A stretch of DNA of 64,000 nucleotides. Source: Bog-159 sp963785255 (GTDB taxonomy: Bacteria; Acidobacteriota; Terriglobia; Bryobacterales; Bryobacteraceae). Below are positions 50,330-57,805 of this stretch, one piece after another. Position 1 is the first letter of the stretch. Each line of letters begins with the position of its first letter. The DNA is taken from the NCBI GenBank assembly GCA_963785255.1, contig CAWAUR010000002.1:558001-622000 (forward strand). The letters run 5' to 3'. The translations under genes and the position numbers were made by a program. The notes below the pieces were generated by a model that was given only the letters and a program-made list of their open reading frames with translations, made no database searches and was not told the origin of the DNA.

Positions 50330-50347
50330 CGGTCGCGGCTCAGTAAC
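50318..50347. repeat. Family A repeat that ends the methyltransferase gene
   Basis: Reverse copy ACCGCTCCCTGACGGTCGCG; its TGA within CCCTGACGG is the methyltransferase stop codon. Confidence 0.85.
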
Positions 50348-50363
50348 GCTGTAAAACTTTGCC

Positions 50364-50687
50364 TCACTCGCCGAACGCGAACCGAATCGTGAGTCCGATT
50401 AGCACGGCGGCGGCGCACACGAAGAGCCCTACGGCGGCGGCCACCGGTCCCAGTAAAGCCTGCATACCCGCCCAGTTCATCGCGCAGAGAACGATCGCCG
50501 CGACCACCGCCACCACCAGCGATACCCATTGCGCTACGGCCATCGGACGAACGGCGCGCGCCCGCGCGGCCTGCTTCTCGAGCAACTGCGCCTGCCACCA
50601 GATGATGGCGGGATCGGGCAGCGCGTCTCCGTTGCGCGATAGCGCCGCCAGCCGGCGCATCCAGACGGCCGTATCGGGCTCGTTCAC
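50364..50687 (-). CDS. Small membrane protein, possible anti-sigma partner
   Basis: 107 residues: a hydrophilic N-terminal half (MRRLAALSRNGDALPDPAII, WWQAQLLEKQAARARA) then two membrane helices (about 49-70 and 77-101). It overlaps the ECF sigma gene by 4 bp. Membrane proteins in this position are often anti-sigma factors, but the usual zinc-finger motif is missing, so this role is only inferred from position. Confidence 0.6.
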   Translation of the reverse strand: MNEPDTAVWMRRLAALSRNGDALPDPAIIWWQAQLLEKQAARARAVRPMAVAQWVSLVVAVVAAIVLCAMNWAGMQALLGPVAAAVGLFVCAAAVLIGLTIRFAFGE

Positions 50688-51175
50688 AATGTCACCTCGC
50701 TAAGACCATTCTGCCTCAGAATACGCTCCAGATTGCGGCGCGCGCGGAAGAGCAGCACCTTGATGCTGCGCTCGCGCAGATCCAGCGCCGCGGCGATCTC
50801 GCCGTGCGCGCATCCTTCCACGTACGCCAGCCATAGCAGCGCGCGCTCGCGCGGCTTCAGTTTGCGGAAGCAGCGGGTAATATCGCCTTCGCCCGTGTCG
50901 GGCGGCGTCTCTTCGCGGAACCGGAACGTCAGTGACCATAGCCGCTCGTGTCTCTGCTTACGCCACCGGTCGTAGATGGCCGCCGTCGCGGATTTATAGA
51001 GATAAGCTTTCATGGCCGCGCGATCCGCCGCCGCGGGTCTGGCGCGCAGGAACCGCAGGTAAGTCTCCTGCAGCAGATCGTCGGCCGCCTGCCAGTCTCC
51101 CGAGACACGCCGGATATACCCGCGCAGGCCTGCGGCGGTTTCGTGGTAGAACGCCGTGAAATCGGCTTGATCCAT
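50684..51175 (-). CDS. ECF-type RNA polymerase sigma factor
   Basis: 163 residues. Region 2 with DWQAADDLLQETYLRFLRAR and AYLYKSATAAIYDRWRKQRH; region 4 with LKPRERALLWLAYVEGCAHG and EIAAALDLRERSIKVLLFRA, the helix-turn-helix that reads the -35 element. Length and layout match ECF sigma factors. It lies between two small membrane-protein genes on the same strand (overlap of 4 bp downstream, 7 bp gap upstream). Confidence 0.9.
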   Translation of the reverse strand: MDQADFTAFYHETAAGLRGYIRRVSGDWQAADDLLQETYLRFLRARPAAADRAAMKAYLYKSATAAIYDRWRKQRHERLWSLTFRFREETPPDTGEGDITRCFRKLKPRERALLWLAYVEGCAHGEIAAALDLRERSIKVLLFRARRNLERILRQNGLSEVTL

Positions 51176-51182
51176 TTGCGTT

Positions 51183-51644
51183 TCACTGGCGTGTCGTGCC
51201 GGGCCGCGGCATCAGTCCCAGGCTTTTCGATAGCTTATGGGAAACCACGGCGGAGATCAAGAAACCTATGCCCAAACACAGCAGGACTACGCCGATCACC
51301 AAAAGCGGGTTATCCTGCCAACCGTAGACGCGCGTCAGCCCCAGGCATCCTGCCGCCACGATCACCAATATGATCCCGCGGTGCGTTGCCCGCAAGATGG
51401 CGCTGGACGGCTCTTCGCGATCGCTGGAGATGCCTTCCACGAATTGCGCGCCCGCCGGCGTTTGCAGAAAAGCCACCAAATCCTGCGCCGAACCGAATTT
51501 GTCAAGCAGCCGCCCGTGGAGTTCGGATTGCGCCGCGGTCCTCCGCTTTCGTTTGGAATCCTCCGAGATGAGATAAAAAATCCACGCCACCGTCGCCAGC
51601 GAAAAGACCATCACCAGCACTATCGCAATATCTTTTTCTTGCAC
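51183..51644 (-). CDS. Membrane protein upstream of the ECF sigma gene
   Basis: 153 residues. One membrane helix at residues 7-26 (AIVLVMVFSLATVAWIFYLI), a cytosolic middle part with LHGRLLDKFGSAQDLVAFLQ, and two more helices near 87-107 and 112-134. The middle part resembles short domains of acidobacterial membrane proteins of unknown function. Probably co-transcribed with the sigma gene 7 bp downstream. Confidence 0.6.
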   Translation of the reverse strand: MQEKDIAIVLVMVFSLATVAWIFYLISEDSKRKRRTAAQSELHGRLLDKFGSAQDLVAFLQTPAGAQFVEGISSDREEPSSAILRATHRGIILVIVAAGCLGLTRVYGWQDNPLLVIGVVLLCLGIGFLISAVVSHKLSKSLGLMPRPGTTRQ

Positions 51645-51662
51645 TTGAAATCCTCCTGCCCG

Positions 51663-53015
51663 TTAGAACGGTTGAGGCTTCTTGCGGTTAACAGGCGGGG
51701 CGTATTTGAAGTACAGGGTGACGTTCACGATGTGGGTTTTGTCGTCGATCTTGGTTTCGGACCGAGTCTCGCCCAGGTTATCGAACATGCCCTCTTCATG
51801 CACGCGCTTCAGGAAGAACTCCGGATAGTCGGGGTTGTAAGGCGTGCCGCCCTGGTGCGTCCACATCTTCCGGATGGCGGCTTCGCCGTTGAGATCCAGC
51901 CCCTCGACGGTCAGGGTTCCGAAAAGATATTGCGGGCCTTCGTCGATTTTCAGCACCAGGTTGACGATCTTCTTCTGATCGTCGATGTTGCGCACGATCT
52001 TGACGTCGTTCCGCATGTAGCCTTCATGCGAAAGGGATTTCCGGATGCGGTCGATGCCGATGTTGATTTCGTCGAAGTCCGCCAGATCGCCGCGCTTGAA
52101 CTTGCCGGTTTTCAGCAGCCGGATGGGTTCAAAGTGAGGCGCGCCTTCGATGCGCACGTCGCCGAGATCGTAGGTGGGACCTTCGTTGATGGTGACTTTC
52201 ACGGCCAGACCTTGCACATCCGTGGCTTTTTCCGCGGCGATCTTGGTGAAGGCCACACGAACGCGTCCGCGGGCATCGTAGAGCGGACGAATGCTGGAAT
52301 CCAGGCACTGGCGGAAGGCCTCCTCTTTGTAGGGCAGCCCCACCGCGACTTCGGCAATGGTATTTCGCAGCTTGGATTCCGGGATGACTTCGTTCCCTTC
52401 GAACGAGACTTCGGCCACGGCGGGATCGGAGCGCGCCGGACGGAACAGGATGGCGAATTCATCCGGGCCGGTGGGCGTCACCTTCGCGATCACTTTGTCC
52501 TGGCTGCCGTGGGCCGTCACGTATTCCTGAATCCACTGCTTGTAACGGTCCATCACACCCTTGGTGGCCGCCAGGCGCGGCGCGAACAGCGGATCTTTGG
52601 TTTTCAGATACGCGGTGAGATCTTTGTCGGGCACGCCCAGATCGTCGAACCGGATGGGATAGGCAGGCTGCGCCTCCACCACCTGAAACGACGCGGCGTA
52701 ACCATGCCCACTGCCGCCGGGAGCGAACTTGTATCCCACCGTTTCGAACATGCCGGTGGCCACCAGGCGATCGCGCGCGGCATCGAAATCAGGTTTGCCG
52801 GCCGTCTGGCCGACCTTCAACCCGGCAACGGCCAGGATCTGCGCCGCCGTATAATTGTGGCTGCCCTCCACTTTCAGGCTCTCGATGGGCCACTTGTGGG
52901 GTCCGGAGACCTGCGTGGAGGTTTTGGCTGCGCGGGTCTGCGCGAAGGCGGCCGGAATCCCCGCGCCGGCTCCGCACATCAGGAATAGAAGAAGCCAAAT
53001 CATGTCTATCTTCAT
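51663..53015 (-). CDS. Secreted POTRA-repeat protein, BamA-like but without barrel
   Basis: 450 residues. Signal peptide at 1-26 (WLLLFLMCGAGAGIPAAFAQ). At least four POTRA-type units can be seen by their strand-helix starts: IESLKVEGSHNYTAAQILAV, VAEVSFEGNEVIPESKLRNT, LGDVRIEGAPHFEPIRLLKT and FGTLTVEGLDLNGEAAIRKM. It stops soon after the last unit (YFKYAPPVNRKKPQPF), whereas BamA/TamA proteins continue with about 350 residues of barrel. So a periplasmic scaffold is likelier than an insertase. GGGAG of a family A repeat lies 10 nt before ATG 53015 and is the only good ribosome binding site. Confidence 0.8.
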   Translation of the reverse strand: MKIDMIWLLLFLMCGAGAGIPAAFAQTRAAKTSTQVSGPHKWPIESLKVEGSHNYTAAQILAVAGLKVGQTAGKPDFDAARDRLVATGMFETVGYKFAPGGSGHGYAASFQVVEAQPAYPIRFDDLGVPDKDLTAYLKTKDPLFAPRLAATKGVMDRYKQWIQEYVTAHGSQDKVIAKVTPTGPDEFAILFRPARSDPAVAEVSFEGNEVIPESKLRNTIAEVAVGLPYKEEAFRQCLDSSIRPLYDARGRVRVAFTKIAAEKATDVQGLAVKVTINEGPTYDLGDVRIEGAPHFEPIRLLKTGKFKRGDLADFDEINIGIDRIRKSLSHEGYMRNDVKIVRNIDDQKKIVNLVLKIDEGPQYLFGTLTVEGLDLNGEAAIRKMWTHQGGTPYNPDYPEFFLKRVHEEGMFDNLGETRSETKIDDKTHIVNVTLYFKYAPPVNRKKPQPF

Positions 53016-53021
53016 TACAGC

Positions 53022-53145
53022 ACCGCTCCCTCACGGTCGCGGCTCGGTAGAGCGGTAATCGCGACGCGGCTCGGTAAAGCGGTAACCGAGCCGCGGTCGG
53101 TAGAATCGCGCCGCCGCTTAACCGAGCCGCGACCGTAAGGGAGCG
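53022..53145. repeat. Family A cluster between two divergent genes, used as ribosome binding sites
   Basis: A reverse copy at 53022-53049 and a forward copy at 53117-53145 face outwards, with diverged partial copies at about 53060-53099 between them (ACGCGGCTCGGTAAAGCGG; GGTAACCGAGCCGCGG). The outward GGGAG of each full copy is placed 9-10 nt from the start codon of the adjoining gene. Confidence 0.85.
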
Positions 53146-53152
53146 ATGTAGA

Positions 53153-54556
53153 ATGGAAAAAGTGTCCTACGATCTGATCGTTATCGGCAGCGGTCCGGGC
53201 GGTTACTCGGCCGCCATTCGCGCCGGCCAATACGGCCTCAAGACCGCACTCATCGAAAAGCAGCCTAGATTAGGTGGGACGTGCCTGCTGGTAGGCTGCG
53301 TTCCAACAAAGGCCCTCCTGCATACGGCCGACGTCTGGGACCACTTCATGGATCCGGAAGCCGACGGCATCCACTGCCAGAATCCGGTGCTCGATTACCC
53401 GAAGGTCATCGAGAAGAAGAATCGCATTGTCACCAAGCATTCCAAGGGCGTCGAATTCCTGCTGCGCAAGAATAAAGTGGAATGGATCAAGGGCTACGCG
53501 CGGCTGAAGGGTGGCGGGCGCATCGACGTGGAGGGCGCGGATGGCACCGAGACGGTGGAAGCACGCAACATTATTATCGCCACCGGTTCGGAAGCGCGCA
53601 TGCTGCCGGGATTGCAGCCCGATGCCGACGTGATCCTCACCAACATCGAGATCCTGAACCTGACCACCGTGCCGAAATCGCTGGCCATCATCGGCGCGGG
53701 CGCAGTGGGGGTGGAGTTCGCCTCCATCTTCAATCGTTTCGGCACGGATGTTTCGGTTTTCGAAATGCTGCCGCGCATCGTGCCGGTAGAGGACGAAGAG
53801 ATCTCCAAGGAACTCGACCGTGCGTTCCGCAAAGCGAACATCCGTTTGGAGACCGGCGCCAAGGTGGAGAACGTCCGCAAGGGCGGTGAGGGAGTGCAGA
53901 TGACCGTCACGCTGGCGGGCGGCAAGACCGAAGAAGTCGCAGCCGAGAAACTGCTGGTGGCGGTGGGCCGCAAGCCGAACACCGAGAAGATCGGCCTGGA
54001 AAATACGCGCGTGGAGCTTGACCGCGGCTTTATCAAGGTGAATCCGTATCAGCAGACAGGCGAGCTGGGAGTCTACGCGATCGGCGATGTGGTGGCGGGC
54101 ACGCCGCAACTGGCGCATGTGGCGACTATGGAAGGGATGGTCGCGGTGGCACACGCGGCGGGCAAGCCGGCCGTACCCATCAATCGTAACCGTATCCCCG
54201 CGTGCACCTATACCGAGCCGGCCATCGCCAGCGTGGGGATGACGGAAGCGCAGGCGCGCGCGCAGGGCTACGAGGTGAAGATCGGCAAGTTTCCCTTCGC
54301 CGGCAACAGCCGCGCCAGCATTCTCGATAGCCACGGCGGATTCATCAAGGTGGTGGCCGACGGAAAGGCGGGCGAAATTCTGGGCGTGCACATCATCGGC
54401 CCGGAGGCGTTCGAGTTGATCGCCGAAGCGGTGGCTGCCATGGAGTCGGAAGCCACGGTCGAGACCATCATGCACACCATCCACCCGCATCCCACGCTTT
54501 CCGAAGTTATGGGAGAAGGATTCAACGCCGTCTACGGCCTGGCCATCAATGCTTAA
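53153..54556 (+). CDS. lpdA: Dihydrolipoyl dehydrogenase (E3 / L protein)
   Basis: 467 residues. FAD motif LIVIGSGPGGYSAAIRAGQ; redox-active C44 and C49 in LGGTCLLVGCVPTKALLH (L and V replace the commoner N and I inside the loop); NAD motif AIIGAGAVGVEFASIF; C-terminal catalytic HPHPTLSE. It reoxidises dihydrolipoyl groups on E2 proteins and on GcvH, making NADH. AGGGAG at 53138-53143, inside a family A repeat, is 9 nt from the ATG. Overlaps lipB by 8 bp. Confidence 0.96.
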   Translation: MEKVSYDLIVIGSGPGGYSAAIRAGQYGLKTALIEKQPRLGGTCLLVGCVPTKALLHTADVWDHFMDPEADGIHCQNPVLDYPKVIEKKNRIVTKHSKGVEFLLRKNKVEWIKGYARLKGGGRIDVEGADGTETVEARNIIIATGSEARMLPGLQPDADVILTNIEILNLTTVPKSLAIIGAGAVGVEFASIFNRFGTDVSVFEMLPRIVPVEDEEISKELDRAFRKANIRLETGAKVENVRKGGEGVQMTVTLAGGKTEEVAAEKLLVAVGRKPNTEKIGLENTRVELDRGFIKVNPYQQTGELGVYAIGDVVAGTPQLAHVATMEGMVAVAHAAGKPAVPINRNRIPACTYTEPAIASVGMTEAQARAQGYEVKIGKFPFAGNSRASILDSHGGFIKVVADGKAGEILGVHIIGPEAFELIAEAVAAMESEATVETIMHTIHPHPTLSEVMGEGFNAVYGLAINA

Positions 54557-55211
54557 GTGCGAGTGGCAGGAACCGGGCCGCATCGATTACGGCGAAGCGT
54601 TCGCCTGGCAGCAACGCTTGGTGACGGAACGCAAGACCGGCGCGATTCCCGACCAACTTATCCTGCTGGAGCATCCCCACACCATCACCATGGGCCGCAA
54701 CGGGCACATGGAAAATTTGCTGGCTGGTGAAGAGATGCTCACGCGCGCCGGGGTCGCGTTTCATCCCACCGATCGCGGCGGCGACGTCACCTATCATGGG
54801 CCGGGACAGATTGTGGGCTATCCCATTCTGGACCTGCGCGAATGGAAGCGCGACGTGGGCGCTTATGTACGGGCCATCGAGCAGACCATGATCGACACGC
54901 TGGCGGATTTCGGTATCCAGGCGGCCCGCATTCCGAAGCTGACGGGCGTGTGGGTGGGGGATCGCAAGATCGGCGCCATCGGGGTGCACATCAGCCGATG
55001 GGTTACTTCGCACGGTTTCGCACTGAACGTCTCGACGGATCTGCGCTATTTCCAGTACATTGTTCCTTGCGGCCTCTCGAAGCCCGTGACATCCATGGCG
55101 CAATTGGGATGCGCAGCTTCCTGGGCGGAGGCCGCCGAACGCGTGGCCGCGCATTTCGGCCGCATATTCGATCGCGAAATGATTCGAGCGGGCGTGGCCG
55201 CCTGCACATAG
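54549..55211 (+). CDS. lipB: Octanoyltransferase
   Basis: 220 residues. LipB motifs: HPHTITMGRNGHMENLL, RGGDVTYHGPGQIVGYPI, then TGVWVGDRKIGAIGVHISRW with catalytic K140, and IVPCGLSKPV with catalytic C174. It moves octanoate from ACP to the lipoyl domains of E2 and GcvH proteins, which LipA then turns into lipoate; lipA is not in this window. Sitting between lpdA and the E2 gene, with 8-bp overlap upstream and 12 bp downstream, it links lipoate attachment to the enzymes that use it. Confidence 0.96.
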   Translation: MLKCEWQEPGRIDYGEAFAWQQRLVTERKTGAIPDQLILLEHPHTITMGRNGHMENLLAGEEMLTRAGVAFHPTDRGGDVTYHGPGQIVGYPILDLREWKRDVGAYVRAIEQTMIDTLADFGIQAARIPKLTGVWVGDRKIGAIGVHISRWVTSHGFALNVSTDLRYFQYIVPCGLSKPVTSMAQLGCAASWAEAAERVAAHFGRIFDREMIRAGVAACT

Positions 55212-55223
55212 AGAGGAATCGAC

Positions 55224-56561
55224 ATGACTGACGTAGTGATGCCCCAGATGGGCGAGAGCATCGTGGAAGGGACGCTGACCAAGTGGCTGAAGAAGGCCGG
55301 CGACCATGTGGAGCGCGACGAGCCGCTATTCGAAATTTCAACGGACAAGGTGGATACGGAGATTCCGTCGCCGGCCGCGGGCACGCTTTCCGAGGTCTTG
55401 GTGGAGGAATCGAAGACCGTGGGTATCGGCACCGTTGTGGCGCGTATCGATGAATCCGGCAGCGCTGCCCCCGCGGCTTCTCAACCTGCCGCAACTACCA
55501 CCCCCGCACCCCCCGTGCGCGAACCTGAGCCGGAGCCGGAGCCGGAACCGGAGACCACCCCAGCCCCACTGCCGCCTCCGATTGAAGAGCCCAGCGAGCC
55601 CACGGGACCACTTTCGCCGCTGGTGCGCCGCATGGCGCGCGAATATTCCATCGACCTGACGAAGGTGAAAGGCACCGGCGCAGGTGGACGCATCACGAAG
55701 CAGGATCTGGAAGGGTACATTTCGCGCCAGGAGCAAGCGCCCGCGGCTCCGCCGCCAGCCCCGCCCGCCGTCGAGGCGGCTCCGCGCACGACCGCTGCAC
55801 CGGCTCCCGCCGTCGAAGCGCCTGCGCCGCCCACGACCCCCATGTCGCCGCTGCCCGCCGCCGGCCAAGCCAAGTCGCACATCGAGCCGCTCAGCACCAT
55901 GCGCAGCCGTATCGCCGAGCACATGCTGGCCAGCCGCCGCACCTCGGCGCATGTCACTACGATCCATAAAGTGGATATGACGAAAGTCGCGCGCATGCGC
56001 GAAAACCACAAAGCCGCCTTCCAATCGAATTACGGCATGTCGCTCACGTTTTTGCCGTTTGTGGTGCGCGCCACTGTGGTCGGGCTGCGTACCTATCCGT
56101 TGCTGAATGCCTCGCTCGAAGGCAACAACATCATTTATCACAATGAGATCAACATCGGCATCGCAGTAGCGCTTGAAAACGGACTGATCGTACCGGTGAT
56201 CCGCCAGGCGGATGAGAAAAATGTGCTGGGCCTGCAACGTTCCATCGTGGATCTGGCCACCCGCGCCCGTTCGCGGCAGCTCAAGCCCGACGAAGTGCAG
56301 GGCGGGACGTTCTCCGTCACCAATTTCGGCAGCTTCGGCAGCGTGATCGCGACGCCCATTATCAATCAGCCGCAGGTAGCGATCCTGGGCGTGGGCGCGG
56401 TGGAGAAGACGCCCGTGGTGATTGACGATGCCATCGCGATCCGCTCGGTGATGTATCTGTCGCTGAGTTTCGATCACCGGTTGGTCGATGGCGCGCTGGC
56501 GGATCAGTTTACGGGTAAGGTGAAGCAGGTGTTGGAGGGGTGGTCGGAAGAGGTGCTGTAA
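55224..56561 (+). CDS. Dihydrolipoamide acyltransferase (E2) of a 2-oxoacid dehydrogenase
   Basis: 445 residues. One N-terminal lipoyl domain with K42 in FEISTDKVDTEIPSPAAG; a Pro/Glu/Ala-rich linker (EPEPEPEPEPETTPAP); the E3-binding domain LSPLVRRMAREYSIDLTKVK; a second Pro/Ala linker; and the catalytic acyltransferase domain ending with SLSFDHRLVDGALADQF (catalytic His in HxxxDG). Which 2-oxo acid (pyruvate, 2-oxoglutarate or branched-chain) is used cannot be decided, as no E1 genes lie in the window; ESIVEGT in the lipoyl domain recalls SucB- and BkdB-type proteins. Confidence 0.93.
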   Translation: MTDVVMPQMGESIVEGTLTKWLKKAGDHVERDEPLFEISTDKVDTEIPSPAAGTLSEVLVEESKTVGIGTVVARIDESGSAAPAASQPAATTTPAPPVREPEPEPEPEPETTPAPLPPPIEEPSEPTGPLSPLVRRMAREYSIDLTKVKGTGAGGRITKQDLEGYISRQEQAPAAPPPAPPAVEAAPRTTAAPAPAVEAPAPPTTPMSPLPAAGQAKSHIEPLSTMRSRIAEHMLASRRTSAHVTTIHKVDMTKVARMRENHKAAFQSNYGMSLTFLPFVVRATVVGLRTYPLLNASLEGNNIIYHNEINIGIAVALENGLIVPVIRQADEKNVLGLQRSIVDLATRARSRQLKPDEVQGGTFSVTNFGSFGSVIATPIINQPQVAILGVGAVEKTPVVIDDAIAIRSVMYLSLSFDHRLVDGALADQFTGKVKQVLEGWSEEVL

Positions 56562-56860
56562 TGCTTGGACAGATGCTAAATCCCTTGCCGCCGACCTTAC
56601 GCCTGCATGAAGCCGAGATCGCGCAATTGTGCCGCCGCTATGGAATAAAGGAACTGTCGCTTTTCGGTTCGGCGGCCCGTGGGGAGATGGGGCCGGCTAG
56701 CGACATTGACCTTTTTGGTCGAGTTTCTACCTGAAGCCAATGTCAGCCTGCTATGCCATTTCGCGGCAGATCGCGAGTTGAGCGAGCTTCTGCGCCACAA
56801 GGTGGATCTGGTTTCGAAACGCGCTCTGCGGGGAGCCGCTCAGGAGAGAAGTCATTGTGG
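56561..56860 (+). pseudogene. Frameshifted minimal nucleotidyltransferase (MNT-type antitoxin)
   Basis: Starts at ATG 56561 overlapping the E2 stop (TAATG). The first frame reads LCRRYGIKELSLFGSAARGE then ASDIDL, the GSxxxG...DxD motif of the MNT family, and stops soon at 56732-56734. The +1 frame continues LVEFLPEANVSLLCHFAADR then LSELLRHKVDLVSKRALRG, as expected for the rest of an MNT protein. An extra T in GACCTTTTTGGTC causes the break. The 3' end is unclear and may run into the next gene. MNT proteins usually pair with HEPN toxins, not found here. Confidence 0.7.
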
Positions 56861-57135
56861 CCGGCACATGCTATCCTTACGATGTGGTGCGCCAGATCGA
56901 TTTCGACGAAGACACCGACCGGATCTTGACGGAATTGGCCGAGGAACACCAGGGCAATCTGGGCGAAGCTCTGACCGATTTGGTTCACGCGCACGCCGCG
57001 ATTGAGGCATTCCTGGAGGAGTGCGAAGAAGCCCAGGGGATGCCGTTGCGCACTCAAGTGGAGCGCGCCGAAAGCGGCTTCAGCGAGGGCCGCTTTACCG
57101 ACTGGGAAGATGTAAAGCGCCGAAACAGGCTTTGA
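56857..57135 (+). CDS. Probable antitoxin of a RelE/ParE-type module
   Basis: 92 residues from GTG 56857. Hydrophilic and acidic; RQIDFDEDTDRILTELAEEH at the start may be an antitoxin dimerisation/RHH-like part, followed by a helix with LTDLVHAHAAIEAFLEECEE and a C-terminal segment ESGFSEGRFTDWEDVKRRNR, which resembles the toxin-wrapping tails of short antitoxins (xGxFxxWxxVK). Its stop overlaps the toxin start as TTGA. The exact family is not recognised; the role is inferred mainly from the neighbour. Confidence 0.65.
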   Translation: MAGTCYPYDVVRQIDFDEDTDRILTELAEEHQGNLGEALTDLVHAHAAIEAFLEECEEAQGMPLRTQVERAESGFSEGRFTDWEDVKRRNRL

Positions 57136-57377
57136 CCGTCCTCTTTGCCGACGGGCTCGGCGAGATTTTTGATGGTCTCCCGAAGCATGTTCAGAAGCGC
57201 GCCGCGTATTCGATAGAGTTGTTGCGGTTATACCCGCACATGTATCCAATACGCCGGCGTGGTCTGATGCGTGGCTATCGATACTTCGTGGCCGGGCGGT
57301 TTCTGTTCTACTATTCGGTTACGTCAACCGAGATCCGAATGACCGCCATTATCCCGGCGGCCATGCGTCTGGCTTAA
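57132..57377 (+). CDS. RelE/ParE-superfamily toxin
   Basis: 81 residues from TTG 57132, overlapping the antitoxin stop by 4 bp. Two helices (GEIFDGLPKHVQKRAAYSIE) precede strands RRRGLMRGYRYFVAGRFLFY and EIRMTAIIPAAM, the ParE/RelE fold order. The chain looks complete, so unlike the modules at 28818 and 56561 this pair may be active. Targets (ribosome or gyrase) cannot be told. Confidence 0.7.
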   Translation: MTVLFADGLGEIFDGLPKHVQKRAAYSIELLRLYPHMYPIRRRGLMRGYRYFVAGRFLFYYSVTSTEIRMTAIIPAAMRLA

Positions 57378-57805
57378 GAACGTTGTACCGCCAATTTTCG
57401 AGGGAGGGCGTCGCCTCGCACGGCTCGCGTGAAACCAGGGGATCTTCGGCCGAATTTCGGCGTCCACGAGCTTGAGGGGGCTGAAATTCATTATACGGCC
57501 CAAGGCAGGCCTTCTCGTAAGGGCGGACCGCTTATACAATGTGAAGGGGCGGTTCTGTTTTCTGCTACATCGGTGCGCGTCACGAAGGAGATGCTCGGCA
57601 TTCAGATGCGTAAGGGCGTCCTCATATCTCGATGACAATTTCTTTTCTTCGGTTTACCGGGGCAACGGTCCTCAATGGATCACTCAGCGGCAATCCAAGC
57701 AACGGGCCGTCGAAGATCGAAGAACTAGTCTAGACCTTGACAGCGCGCGGGGACTGGCACTGCGCATGCTATCCTCAAAAGAGTACATCTTCCCGGAAAT
57801 CTACC
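57378..57805. other. Intergenic region before rimO, no gene recognised
   Basis: 428 bases, less G+C-rich than the surroundings. Several short open frames exist on both strands but none has a recognisable domain or a good ribosome binding site, and they overlap one another. No repeats of families A or B occur here. It probably contains degraded mobile or toxin-antitoxin DNA and the rimO promoter. Confidence 0.5.

Noticed and set aside
53270..54583. A 437-codon frame opposite lpdA
   Set aside because: Shadow of a well-supported gene; no motif.
55338..56477. A 379-codon frame opposite the E2 gene
   Set aside because: It mirrors the E2 coding sequence, including its Pro/Glu linkers, and has no family resemblance.
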